A stretch of DNA of 64,000 nucleotides from assembly GCA_018819105.1 (NCBI GenBank), contig JAHJQV010000043.1, positions 1 to 64,000 on the forward strand, given 5' to 3'. This stretch comes from Gammaproteobacteria bacterium. Its GTDB lineage: Bacteria; Pseudomonadota; Gammaproteobacteria; Xanthomonadales; Wenzhouxiangellaceae. This document shows positions 9,027-17,252 of this stretch, in pieces (position 1 is the stretch's first letter; each line of letters starts with the position of its first letter). The translations under genes and the position numbers were made by a program. The notes beneath the pieces were generated by a model that was not told the origin of the DNA, did no database searches, and saw nothing but the letters and a program-made list of their open reading frames with translations.

Positions 9027-10730
9027 TCATGACGCTGCAGCCGAGTTGTGCACATCGGCCACGGCGCGGCCGGATGGGTCGTTGGTTTGTTGCAGGCTGG
9101 CGTCCCAGGTCAGTGCTTCGGCTGTGCTGCAGGCCACCGAGGGGCCGGAAGGTACGGTTTCGGCGGCGGCGCGCAGCGGAAACAGGCGCTGGAAGATGTC
9201 GCGGTAGAAGTAGGCTTCACGGCTTTCCGGGGCGTGATAGGGGAAGCGCTCGCGGGCGGTCAGCATCTGTTGTTCGGAGACCTGCTGGCTGGCATGGCTT
9301 TTCAGTGTGTCGATCCAGCCGTAACCGACGCCATCGGAAAACTGCTCTTTTTGCCGCCAGGCGATGTCGTGTGGCAGCAGGTCGGCGAAGGCTGCTCGCA
9401 GCAGCTGTTTTTCGATGCGTTGCTTGCCGTCGGGGCCGGGGCGGGCCATTTTCAGTGCCGGGTCCAGCGCCATCGCCACATCGATAAACTCGCGATCCAG
9501 AAACGGCACTCTGGCTTCCACGCCCCAGGCGGCCATGGCCTTGTTGGCACGCAGGCAGTCATACAGGTGCAAGCGGTCGAGCTTGCGCACGGTTTCGATG
9601 TGGAACTGCTCGGCATCCGGAGCCTTGTGAAAATACAGGTAACCACCGAAGATTTCGTCGGCACCTTCGCCGGACAGCACCATTTTTATACCCATGGCGC
9701 GAATCTTGCGCGCCATGAGAAACATCGGCGTGGCGGCACGGATGGTGGTGACGTCGTAGGTTTCCAGATGGTAGATGACCTCTTCCAGCGCATCCAGCCC
9801 TTCCTGAATGGTGTAGGTGAAACCATGATGCACGGTGCCGATGTGCTCGGCCGCGCGCTGTGCGGCCGCCAGATCGGGCGAGCCTTCCAGACCGATGGCA
9901 AAGGAGTGCAGCCGCGGCCACCAGGCTGCAGTCTGCTCGTTGTCTTCGATGCGCCGCTCGGCATGGCGCATGGCCAGCGCGGCGATGATCGAAGAATCCA
10001 GTCCGCCGGACAGCAGCACACCGTAGGGTACATCGCTCATCAGATGGCGTGTGACCGATTGTTCCAACGCCGTGCGCAATTGTTCTGCCGGGACAGGATC
10101 GGCCTGCACCGTGGCATAGTCGCGCCATGCCGGTTGATACCAGGGCTGCGGTGGCAGGCCCTGGGCGACATGATCCTGATGCCACAGGTGGCCGGGCGGG
10201 AACACCTTGACGCTGCTGCATACCTCCGTCAGCGCTTTCATCTCGGAAGCAAACATGAGCTGGCCATCGCTGTCGCGGCCGTAGTACAGCGGAGTGATGC
10301 CGATCGGATCGCGCGCAGCCAGCCAGCGGCCCGGTTGCTCGCTGCGATCAAACAGGACAAAGGCATACATGCCGGAGAGTTGCCGCACCAGTTCTGCGCC
10401 GTGTTGTCGATACAGCGGCAGGATCACTTCGCAGTCCGAAGCGGTGCGCCAGGCGTAGTCTGCTGGCATTGATTGACGCAGTGTCTGATGGTTGTAGATT
10501 TCGCCATTCACCGCCAGCAGTTGCTGTTCGTCGTCGCTGAGCAGCGGCTGGGCACCGTGTTCCACATCGACAATGGCGAGGCGCTCGTGCGCCATGATGA
10601 CATCGTCCCAGATGACGATGCCGCTCCAGTCCGGGCCGCGGTGTCGCTGACGGCGGGATTGCTGCAAGGCCAGCGGGCGCATGCTCTGGGTGTCGCGGGC
10701 CGGATACAGCAGGGCGAAAATCGAACACAT
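9027..10730 (-). CDS. asnB: Asparagine synthase (glutamine-hydrolysing)
   Basis: Cytoplasmic enzyme that makes asparagine from aspartate, glutamine and ATP. The 567-residue product starts MCSIFALL, putting the class-II glutaminase nucleophile at Cys2; this fixes the start at 10730 although the frame is open further upstream. The glutaminase half shows RHRGPDWSG and AVNGEIYNH. The synthetase half shows the PPi-loop LLSGGLDSS near residue 240 and VLSGEGADEIFGGY. Length matches E. coli AsnB (554) with a slightly longer C-terminus. It is monocistronic and divergent from the TerB-like gene. Confidence 0.96.
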   Translation of the reverse strand: MCSIFALLYPARDTQSMRPLALQQSRRQRHRGPDWSGIVIWDDVIMAHERLAIVDVEHGAQPLLSDDEQQLLAVNGEIYNHQTLRQSMPADYAWRTASDCEVILPLYRQHGAELVRQLSGMYAFVLFDRSEQPGRWLAARDPIGITPLYYGRDSDGQLMFASEMKALTEVCSSVKVFPPGHLWHQDHVAQGLPPQPWYQPAWRDYATVQADPVPAEQLRTALEQSVTRHLMSDVPYGVLLSGGLDSSIIAALAMRHAERRIEDNEQTAAWWPRLHSFAIGLEGSPDLAAAQRAAEHIGTVHHGFTYTIQEGLDALEEVIYHLETYDVTTIRAATPMFLMARKIRAMGIKMVLSGEGADEIFGGYLYFHKAPDAEQFHIETVRKLDRLHLYDCLRANKAMAAWGVEARVPFLDREFIDVAMALDPALKMARPGPDGKQRIEKQLLRAAFADLLPHDIAWRQKEQFSDGVGYGWIDTLKSHASQQVSEQQMLTARERFPYHAPESREAYFYRDIFQRLFPLRAAAETVPSGPSVACSTAEALTWDASLQQTNDPSGRAVADVHNSAAAS

Positions 10731-10813
10731 TGGAGTGACTCTGGGCTTTATGATGAAGACATTGATATAAAGCCATTCTGCCACAGATTGGTGAGCTGAA
10801 ACGATGTGAACGG

Positions 10814-11260
10814 ATGCTATCGACCATGCTGAAAAAAATCAGAAACTGGCTGCAGCCACCCCGGCCGGAAACCGGGTCACCGTCGACCGAGCTGGCCGCG
10901 GCGGTGCTGTTGCTGGACATCGCCGTTGCCGATGACAGCATCGATGCCGATGAGGTGGCCGGTATCCGTGATCTGCTGCGGGCCGAGTTTGCGCTGGAGC
11001 TGGGTGGTCTGGACCGTCTGATCGATGAGGCCACGCAATTGTTGCATGCCGCAGTGGACATGTATGAGTATGCTCGCGTGCTGTGCCAGCAACTGCCGGT
11101 GGCACAGCGTGCGCGACTGGTCGCTGGCATGTGGCAGATTGCCATGAGCGACAACAACCTGCATCGGCATGAGGAAGCACAGTTGCGCAAGCTGTCGGAT
11201 TTACTGGGCTTGAGTCACAGCGAGTTCATCCAGGCCAAACACCAGGTGGCGGAGCTGTGA
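10814..11260 (+). CDS. TerB-family protein
   Basis: A 148-residue all-helical protein of the TerB/tellurite-resistance-like type: LAAAVLLLDIAVADDSIDADEV near residues 29-50 and MWQIAMSDNNLHRHEEAQLRKLSDLLGLS near 105-133 are the two repeated helix-acidic-loop motifs of the family. Members bind metal through those acidic loops and are cytoplasmic; few have a tested role, and no other ter gene is near. The ATG at 10814 is used here; MLKK at 10826 is also possible. It shares an 83-bp divergent gap with asnB. Confidence 0.82.
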   Translation: MLSTMLKKIRNWLQPPRPETGSPSTELAAAVLLLDIAVADDSIDADEVAGIRDLLRAEFALELGGLDRLIDEATQLLHAAVDMYEYARVLCQQLPVAQRARLVAGMWQIAMSDNNLHRHEEAQLRKLSDLLGLSHSEFIQAKHQVAEL

Positions 11261-11947
11261 GTGGGTGCTTGGGTATTGCACTAGCCATGTGGCAATATTT
11301 TGGCTGATGCCCCCCACCCCGGCCCTCCCCCGTGCACGGGGGAGGGTGTGCAGCCTGCAGGGTTCTTGGTTGAATCATGCGCTACAGCCAGTTTTGGATG
11401 TGGGTGACTCAGGCTGTAATGCCTGTCTGAATTGAGGTGTCATCCAGCATTGTGTGAGGTGATTCAGCTTGCTGCTTCTGATACAGACAGACAGAAGCTG
11501 ACAAGGCACAGCCCCTTCCCCCGCGAGCGGGGGAAGGTTGGGACGTGGTGGCAAAGGGTTGTTCGGTGGCAGCATGCTGGCTGATGCGCCCCCACCCCGG
11601 CCCTCCCCCGTGCACGGGGGAGGGAGTTTCAGCCTGCAGGGTTCTTGTTTGAATCATGCGCTCGTGCACGGGGGAGGGTGCGCAGCCTGCAGGGTTCTTG
11701 TTTGAATCATGCGCTCGTGCACGGGGGAGGGGGTGCAGCCTGCAGGGTTCTTGGTTGAATCATGCGTTACAGCCAGCTCTGGATGTGTGTGACTCAGGCT
11801 GTAATGCCTGTCTGAATTGAGGTGTCATCCAGCATTGTGTGAGGTGATTCAGCTTGATGCATCTGATACAGACAGTCAGAAGCTGGCAAGGAACAGCGCC
11901 TTCCCCCGCGAGCGGGGGAAGGTTGGGATGGGGGTGTCAGTGCCTGC
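11261..11947. repeat. Repeat island with 193-bp direct repeats and composite palindromes
   Basis: No gene is supported. Right-type palindromes lie at 11323-11346 and 11601-11624, left-type at 11514-11537 and 11899-11922. The whole block 11351-11543 recurs at 11736-11928, an offset of 385 bp, with few differences. Between them, a 53-bp unit with the right half of the palindrome and GCAGCCTGCAGGGTTCTTG is present twice more (from 11651 and 11704). ORFs crossing the island only read through repeats. Confidence 0.88.
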
Positions 11948-12433
11948 TCAATCGCCAGTGTAGAACTGCTGACGGAACTCGAGAACCAGCGGGGTGGTGC
12001 TGCCGTCCGGCGTGACTTCGACATGAAAATCAAACGTTTCCTCGTCGCGCACGCGCAGCTGGCCGAGGTAGTAGATGGCGCCCTGTTCTTCCACCTCCTG
12101 CATGTCCAGTGTGCGCAGCTGACCGGTGAGGTTGCGGGCGGTGACGTTGACCACCGCATGCACCGGGCGGTTGGGCATGTCCATGACTTTCTCCAGCACG
12201 GTGATGTTGATCAGCCCGCGTGAGGTTGAGCGCTGGATGTTGTATTGCTGGGCCACCGCCGGGGTCAGCATGCTGGCGTTCATGGCGTTGTAGTGCACCA
12301 CATGATCGGCAAATTCCTGGGCACTTTGCGCATGGCTGCCGCTGGCTGCCAGCAGGCATAAGGTGGCGACGATGGCGAGCAGTTGCCTGGCGGGTGATTG
12401 TATGAACGAATGGCGTTGTGTTGGCATCTTCAT
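11948..12433 (-). CDS. DUF4426-family exported protein
   Basis: A 161-residue protein with a signal peptide (LLAIVATLCLLAASGSHAQ) and a single domain that fits DUF4426: FADHVVHYNAMNASMLTPAVAQQYNIQRS, then VNVTARNLTGQ and VEEQGAIYYLGQLRV. Function is unknown; the fold is expected to be periplasmic and beta-rich. The ATG at 12433 is preceded by a very strong AGGAGGT; the TTG at 12451 is rejected for that reason. In Pseudomonas a gene of this family also lies downstream of yggS-proC-yggT, but with metX and metW between; here it follows yggT directly by 30 bp. Confidence 0.85.
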   Translation of the reverse strand: MKMPTQRHSFIQSPARQLLAIVATLCLLAASGSHAQSAQEFADHVVHYNAMNASMLTPAVAQQYNIQRSTSRGLINITVLEKVMDMPNRPVHAVVNVTARNLTGQLRTLDMQEVEEQGAIYYLGQLRVRDEETFDFHVEVTPDGSTTPLVLEFRQQFYTGD

Positions 12434-12463
12434 CGCAAACCTCCTGAGCAAATCAGAGCTGGA

Positions 12464-13000
12464 CTACCATCCTATCAGAATCATCAGGAACTGGAGCAGC
12501 AAAATGGCCACCAGCGGACTGAAGTCCAGTCCCGCCAGCGTGGGTATACGGCGCCGCAGCGGGCGCAGCAGGGGTTCGGTCAGCTGATAGATCAGCGGGA
12601 TGATCGGATGCCTGGCCTGCTGGCCGATCCAGCTGATGACGACGCTGGCGATGATCAGTATCATCCAGGTCATCAGCAGCAGATGTAGCGATTTTAACAG
12701 CGCCCAATGCAGGCTGGTCAGCCAGCCGACACTGTCCGGCGACAGCCACAGGCGCAGGTTGATGGCAATCCACTGCAGCACCACCACCATGATGACGCTG
12801 GCCATATCGATGCGGCCAATCACCGGCAGCAATTTGCGCAGCGGTGCCAGTACCGGGTCGGTGAGGAGTACGATGATGCGGCTGACCTGATTGTGATAAT
12901 CCGCCCGTGACCATTGCAGCAGCGCGCGCAACACCACCAGCCCGGCATACAGGCTGATCAGGGTTTCGAACAGATGGGCAAAGGCCTGTTGAAATTGCAT
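12464..13000 (-). CDS. yggT: YggT-family integral membrane protein
   Basis: Inner-membrane protein of 178 residues with two copies of the YGGT domain: LVVLRALLQW...DPVLAPLRKLLPVIGRIDMASVI and VISWIGQQARHPIIPLIYQLTEPLLRPLRRRIPTLAGLDFSPLV. Each has two membrane helices joined by a P-L-(R/L)R-P-xxG-hinge. The family has been linked to osmotic shock tolerance and to membrane organisation, without a defined activity. It starts 3 bp after the proC stop, so the two are cotranscribed and likely coupled. Confidence 0.93.
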   Translation of the reverse strand: MQFQQAFAHLFETLISLYAGLVVLRALLQWSRADYHNQVSRIIVLLTDPVLAPLRKLLPVIGRIDMASVIMVVVLQWIAINLRLWLSPDSVGWLTSLHWALLKSLHLLLMTWMILIIASVVISWIGQQARHPIIPLIYQLTEPLLRPLRRRIPTLAGLDFSPLVAILLLQFLMILIGW

Positions 13001-13003
13001 GGT

Positions 13004-13870
13004 TTAGTGAGGGTTGTTGTCGACGGCCAGTTCTTCCGCACGGGCTGCGGCCGCAGCGGTGGCCGCAGCGATCAGTGCATGAAACCCGCGCTGTTCGAAC
13101 ACGCTGAGGGCGGCGGCGGTGGTGCCACCCGGTGAGCGCACGTTTTCCTGCAGTTGCCAGGGGCTCTCGGAGGATTGCCAGGCCAGCTGGCAGGCACCCC
13201 GTCCGGTGGCACGCACCAGCCGGTCGGCCAGTTCGGCAGGCAGACCAAGCTGCTGCGCGGCCTCCAGCAGGGCATGTTCCAGCGCAAAAAAGTACGCCGG
13301 TCCCGAACCGGAGATGGCCGTTACCGCAGCAAGCTGTGCTTCATCCTGCAGCAGTACCACCTCGCCGCAGCCGGCCAGCAGGCCTTGCGCCAGTTGAATC
13401 TGCTCATCGCTGGCATGTGCTCCGGCAGCCAGTGCAGTGATGCCCATGCCGATCAGCGCCGGGGTGTTGGGCATGGCGCGGACAATGGCCTGCCCGGGTG
13501 GGCAGGCCGCCGCCAGTTGCGCAATGCTGGTGCCGGCGGCCACCGAGATCAGCAACTCGTCGCCGCGCAACAGTGGTGCCAGAGCGGACAGCACAGCGCT
13601 CATCATCTGTGGTTTCACCGCAAGCAGGATGACCTCAGCAGCTTGTTCATCAGCATCGTCCTGCAGCGCCTCGATACTGGCCAGCACGCGGATGCCGGAT
13701 TCATTGCTGATCACTGCGCGCGTCGGCGCATGCGGTTCGATGGCGGTGATGGCATGCGGTGCTGCCTGTGCGCGGATGCCGCTGAGCATGGCCTGACCCA
13801 TGCGTCCAGCACCGATCAGTACAATGTTCAGTGCGGGTTGCTGTGCTGCGCTGGTGTCAGTGCTGGGCAT
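13004..13870 (-). CDS. proC: Pyrroline-5-carboxylate reductase
   Basis: Last step of proline synthesis, NAD(P)H reduction of pyrroline-5-carboxylate; cytoplasmic. The 288-residue protein has the N-terminal dinucleotide motif IVLIGAGRMGQAML, VILAVKPQ-type motif (VILLAVKPQMMSAVL), RAMPNTPALIGMGITAL, and the C-terminal family signature VRSPGGTTAAALSVFEQRGF. About 15 extra residues precede the Rossmann strand compared with E. coli ProC. It lies 45 bp after yggS and 3 bp before yggT in a leftward operon. Confidence 0.97.
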   Translation of the reverse strand: MPSTDTSAAQQPALNIVLIGAGRMGQAMLSGIRAQAAPHAITAIEPHAPTRAVISNESGIRVLASIEALQDDADEQAAEVILLAVKPQMMSAVLSALAPLLRGDELLISVAAGTSIAQLAAACPPGQAIVRAMPNTPALIGMGITALAAGAHASDEQIQLAQGLLAGCGEVVLLQDEAQLAAVTAISGSGPAYFFALEHALLEAAQQLGLPAELADRLVRATGRGACQLAWQSSESPWQLQENVRSPGGTTAAALSVFEQRGFHALIAAATAAAAARAEELAVDNNPH

Positions 13871-13915
13871 GATCTGTGGCTGGCGATGATGAGTAAATAC
13901 CAGTTGCTGATCATA

Positions 13916-14635
13916 TCAGGCTGAGCCGGCATTGCGTTGACCAAAGATCGCGCTGCCGATGCGCACCATGTTGCTGCCGCAGTCAATGGCCTGCTGCCAG
14001 TCGCCGCTCATGCCCATCGACAGGGTGTCCAGACCAATGTCTGCAGTCTGGTTCTCTCTCTGGCATTGGTTCTGGCAGTGGGCATAACAGCGCGCCAGGC
14101 GGTCGAAACTGGCCTGCTTCAGACCGGCATCGTCATGGTCGGCGGGAATGGCCATCAGACCACGCAGTCGCAGGGTCTGGTGGCGCAGCACCTGCAGGCA
14201 CAGATCGGCGGCCTGATCCGGCGTGCAACCGGCTTTTTGCGGCTCGGCATCGACATTGACCTGGATCAGCACGTTCAGTGGTGCCAGCTTGCCGGGGCGC
14301 TGGGCGGCGAGCCGCTCGATCAGCACGCTGCGATCCACGCTTTGCACCCAGTCAAAATGCTCGGCAATCGCACGCGTCTTGTTGCGCTGGATCTGACCGA
14401 TGAAATGCCACTGCAGATGCTCAAGGTGCTGCAGTTGCTGCATTTTTTCCAGTGCTTCGGGTACCTGGTTTTCGCCGAAATGCCGCTGACCCAACTGGTA
14501 GAGAGCGCTGATGGCTGCGGCCGGACGGGTTTTGCTTACCGCCACCAATGTGATCGGTTGCAGACGTTTCTGCAGCGTCGCACAGATGTGCCGGTAGGCT
14601 TGCTGATCGAGCAACGGTGCGACGTGGTCAGGCAT
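13916..14635 (-). CDS. yggS: YggS-family pyridoxal phosphate homeostasis protein
   Basis: Single-domain TIM-barrel protein that binds pyridoxal 5'-phosphate and buffers the vitamin B6 pool; cytoplasmic, no enzymatic activity known. Seen: ITLVAVSKTRPAAAISALYQLGQRHFGENQVPEAL with the PLP-binding Lys in AVSK, LQWHFIGQIQRNK, and LDTLSMGMSGDWQQAI with the phosphate-binding SMGMS. The ATG at 14635 (239 aa) is preferred because GAAGGAAG lies 8 bp upstream; the ATG at 14662 has no such site. First gene of the yggS-proC-yggT-DUF4426 run and divergent from pilT across a perfect inverted repeat. Confidence 0.94.
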   Translation of the reverse strand: MPDHVAPLLDQQAYRHICATLQKRLQPITLVAVSKTRPAAAISALYQLGQRHFGENQVPEALEKMQQLQHLEHLQWHFIGQIQRNKTRAIAEHFDWVQSVDRSVLIERLAAQRPGKLAPLNVLIQVNVDAEPQKAGCTPDQAADLCLQVLRHQTLRLRGLMAIPADHDDAGLKQASFDRLARCYAHCQNQCQRENQTADIGLDTLSMGMSGDWQQAIDCGSNMVRIGSAIFGQRNAGSA

Positions 14636-14673
14636 CTCAGAACTTCCTTCAATGTGCAGCATAAGCTGTTGGT

Positions 14674-14700
14674 TGACATGATAAATGCGCTATCATGTCA
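14674..14700. promoter_or_regulatory. Perfect inverted repeat between yggS and pilT, operator-like
   Basis: TGACATGATA, 7 bp, TATCATGTCA: 10-bp arms with no mismatch. It lies 38 bp upstream of yggS and 69 bp upstream of pilT. The right arm contains TATCAT, which with TTGGTT at 14669 and a 16-bp spacer could be the pilT promoter, placing the repeat over the -10. A transcription factor site for the divergent pair is a reasonable reading. Confidence 0.5.
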
Positions 14701-14768
14701 GGGCGTCCGGGGTAAAATGGCATGATCAATCCGGGCCATCCGCAGCAAATTTACAGGAGCAGTAGTAC

Positions 14769-15809
14769 ATGGATATCGCTGATCTGCTGGCGTTTACGGT
14801 CAGAAACAAGGCCTCCGACCTGCATCTTTCTGCCGGCGAACCGCCTATGGTCCGTGTGGATGGGGACATTCGCCGACTTGATCTTGAACCGCTGGATCGC
14901 AAGCAGGCCGCCGAACTGGTCTACAGCACGATGAACGACCATCAGCGCGCCAGCTTCGAGAACGATCTGAACATCGACTTCTCCTACGACATCCAGGGGC
15001 TGGCCAGATTCCGCGTCAATGCCTATCACCAGGATCGTGGCGTGGCCTGTGCGTTCCGTGTCATTCCAGAGCAGATCCTGACCCTGGATGAACTGCAGGC
15101 ACCGGCCATCTTTCGTGACATGATCAAAGTGCCGCGCGGGCTGTTTCTGGTCACCGGGCCGACCGGTTCCGGCAAATCCACCACCCTGGCTGCAATGGTC
15201 GACCACCTGAACAAGACCACTTCCGGTCACATCCTGACCATTGAGGACCCGATTGAGTTCGTGCATCAGAGCCGCAATTGCCTGGTCAATCAGCGCGAGG
15301 TACATCGCGATGCCACCAGCTTCAGTGATGCCCTGCGCGCCGCCTTGCGTGAGGATCCGGACATCATTCTGGTTGGTGAGCTGCGCGATCAGGAAACCAT
15401 CAGTCTGGCACTGACGGCGGCGGAGACCGGACACATCGTGTTCGCCACCGTGCACACCAGTTCGGCACCGAAGACCATCGACCGCATCATTGACGTGTTT
15501 CCGGCCGGGGAAAAGCCGATGGTGCGTTCCATGCTGTCGGAATCGCTGAAGGCGGTGGTGACGCAAACGCTGCTGCGTCGCAAACAGGGCGGCCGCGTGG
15601 CGGCACATGAGATCATGCTGGCCAATGCCGCGATTCGCAACCTGATCCGCGAGGACAAGGTGGCGCAGATGTATTCCATCATCCAGACCAGCAAGAACAT
15701 CGGCATGCAGACGCTGGACTCGGCACTGGAGGAACTGGTGCAACGTGGAGTCATCACGCGCGAGGAAGCTGCCGGCAAGGCACACGACAAGAGGTCATTT
15801 CAGGCATGA
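14769..15809 (+). CDS. pilT: Type IV pilus retraction ATPase PilT
   Basis: Hexameric cytoplasmic motor that depolymerises type IV pili and powers twitching motility and DNA uptake. The 346 residues show the N-terminal PAS-like domain, Walker A GPTGSGKST near residue 133, the Asp box TIEDPIEFVHQSRNCLVNQREV, Walker B DIILVGELRDQETISLALTAAETGH, the His box ATVHTSSAPKTIDRIIDVFP, and the C-terminal AIRNLIREDKVAQMYS that is needed for retraction. Length equals other PilT proteins. It overlaps pilU by 4 bp. Pilus structural genes are not in the window. Confidence 0.98.
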   Translation: MDIADLLAFTVRNKASDLHLSAGEPPMVRVDGDIRRLDLEPLDRKQAAELVYSTMNDHQRASFENDLNIDFSYDIQGLARFRVNAYHQDRGVACAFRVIPEQILTLDELQAPAIFRDMIKVPRGLFLVTGPTGSGKSTTLAAMVDHLNKTTSGHILTIEDPIEFVHQSRNCLVNQREVHRDATSFSDALRAALREDPDIILVGELRDQETISLALTAAETGHIVFATVHTSSAPKTIDRIIDVFPAGEKPMVRSMLSESLKAVVTQTLLRRKQGGRVAAHEIMLANAAIRNLIREDKVAQMYSIIQTSKNIGMQTLDSALEELVQRGVITREEAAGKAHDKRSFQA

Positions 15810-16948
15810 GCAACAGCATCGAACACCTGCGTACCTGGCTGCAGCTGTTGCACGACCGCAACGGCTCGGATCTGTTTGTCACCACCGGTGTGGCACCCAC
15901 GGTAAAGATCGAGGGTAAGTTCCACCCCATTCTGAACGCACCGTTGACCGAGGCGCAGACCCGCAAGCTGGTGCTGGATTCGATGACCGAACAGCAACTG
16001 AAGGAGTTCATGTCCACGCATGAATGCCAGTATGCGATCGCGCTGGATGAGGTCGCGCGCTTTCGCGTCAGCGCCTTTTACCAGCAGGGCGAGATCGGCA
16101 TGGTGTGTCGCCGCATCGAGACAAAAATTCCCACGGTTGAGGAGCTTGAGCTGCCACCGATCCTGCTGGAGCTGGCCGAAGCCAAGCGCGGCATCATCAT
16201 TCTGGTCGGTGCCACCGGTACCGGCAAGTCGACCACGCTGGCGGCCATGGTTGGTCACCGCAACAGAACCATGCCTGGTCACATCATCACCATCGAGGAT
16301 CCGATCGAGTTTGTGCACAAGCACGACAAGTGCATCATCACCCAGCGCGAAGTGGGCACCGACACCGATTCCTTTGAAGTGGCACTGCGCAATACCCTGC
16401 GCCAGGCTCCGGACGTGATTCTGATCGGCGAGATTCGTACCCGTGAGACCATGGAACATGCCATGACCTTTGCCGAAACCGGCCATCTGGTGTTTTCCAC
16501 GCTGCACGCCAACAATGCCAACCAGGCCATGGACCGCATCCTGCATTTCTTTCCGGAGTCGCAGCGCGAGCAGGTGTTTCTGGATCTTTCCTTCAATCTG
16601 CGCGCCATGATTGCGCAGCAACTGATCCCGGCAGCTGATCGCGAACGCCGCTACGCTGCGCTGGAAATCCTGCTCAATACGCCGCTGGTCAAGGAGAAAA
16701 TCCGCCAGGGTGAGGTGGCGGAACTGAAGAAGATCATGAAGGATTCCGAGCACCATGGCATGCTGACATTCGACCAGGCACTGCTGCGGCTGCATCTGGA
16801 CGGCAAGATCGATTACGAGCAGGCGCTGCGCCACGCCGACTCTGCCAACGAGGTGCGCCTGGCGGTGAAGCTGGCACAAGGGCACAGCATCAACAAGCTG
16901 GATGAGGAACTGCACAACATCAGCATCCTCGACAACCAGTCCAACTGA
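15806..16948 (+). CDS. pilU: Type IV pilus retraction ATPase paralogue PilU
   Basis: Accessory retraction motor that works with PilT. The 380-residue protein has Walker A VGATGTGKST near 138, TIEDPIEFVHKHDKCIITQREV, DVILIGEIRTRETMEHAMTFAETGH and STLHANNANQAMDRILHFFP. It differs from PilT by a longer C-terminus (residues 330-380, ending with a hydrophilic tail), as in other PilU proteins. Its ATG lies within the pilT stop codon (ATGA), so the two are coupled. A terminator follows at 17066. Confidence 0.97.
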   Translation: MSNSIEHLRTWLQLLHDRNGSDLFVTTGVAPTVKIEGKFHPILNAPLTEAQTRKLVLDSMTEQQLKEFMSTHECQYAIALDEVARFRVSAFYQQGEIGMVCRRIETKIPTVEELELPPILLELAEAKRGIIILVGATGTGKSTTLAAMVGHRNRTMPGHIITIEDPIEFVHKHDKCIITQREVGTDTDSFEVALRNTLRQAPDVILIGEIRTRETMEHAMTFAETGHLVFSTLHANNANQAMDRILHFFPESQREQVFLDLSFNLRAMIAQQLIPAADRERRYAALEILLNTPLVKEKIRQGEVAELKKIMKDSEHHGMLTFDQALLRLHLDGKIDYEQALRHADSANEVRLAVKLAQGHSINKLDEELHNISILDNQSN

Positions 16949-17252
16949 TACGCAGGCCGGCTGCAAGCTTAACCTTTCATTAACCAGGATTGTGCCAGTA
17001 TGATCCACAGGTGCATTAGCCTAGCACCTGCAACACTGCTGTGATTACGGTTAAACAGGGCAGTAAACGCTCAAGCAAGACTCAGCTCTGCTTGGGCGTT
17101 TTTATATCTGCCAGGTCAATTTTCCGCAGTGCGCCGAGACCAGACTCCTGCAGCAGGCAGGCCAGCCACACTTGCAGTATGATGGCATCTGCCGGCTGAC
17201 GGCACTGCATTCTGCACTGCATCCTATCCGGTAATGATTTCCGAGTGCTACC
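16949..17252. other. pilU-response regulator intergenic region, possible small RNA
   Basis: A TATGAT at 16999-17004 could be a -10, but the -35 (TTTCAT at 16975) is weak. Downstream come a hairpin with arms AGGTGC and GCACCT (17009-17029) and then the terminator at 17066-17105. That layout would give an RNA of about 95 nt. It could equally be only the pilU 3' end. No ORF here is convincing. Confidence 0.35.
17066..17105 (+). terminator. Rho-independent terminator after pilU
   Basis: The arms AACGCTCAAGCA and TGCTTGGGCGTT pair around a short loop and are followed by TTTTAT. Position, 118 bp past the pilU stop, suits termination of the pilT-pilU transcript or of a small RNA ending here. Confidence 0.85.

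Noticed and set aside
14751-17008. Two long minus-strand frames over pilT and pilU
   Set aside because: Both are shadows of the paralogous ATPase genes and show similarity to each other only because pilT and pilU do.
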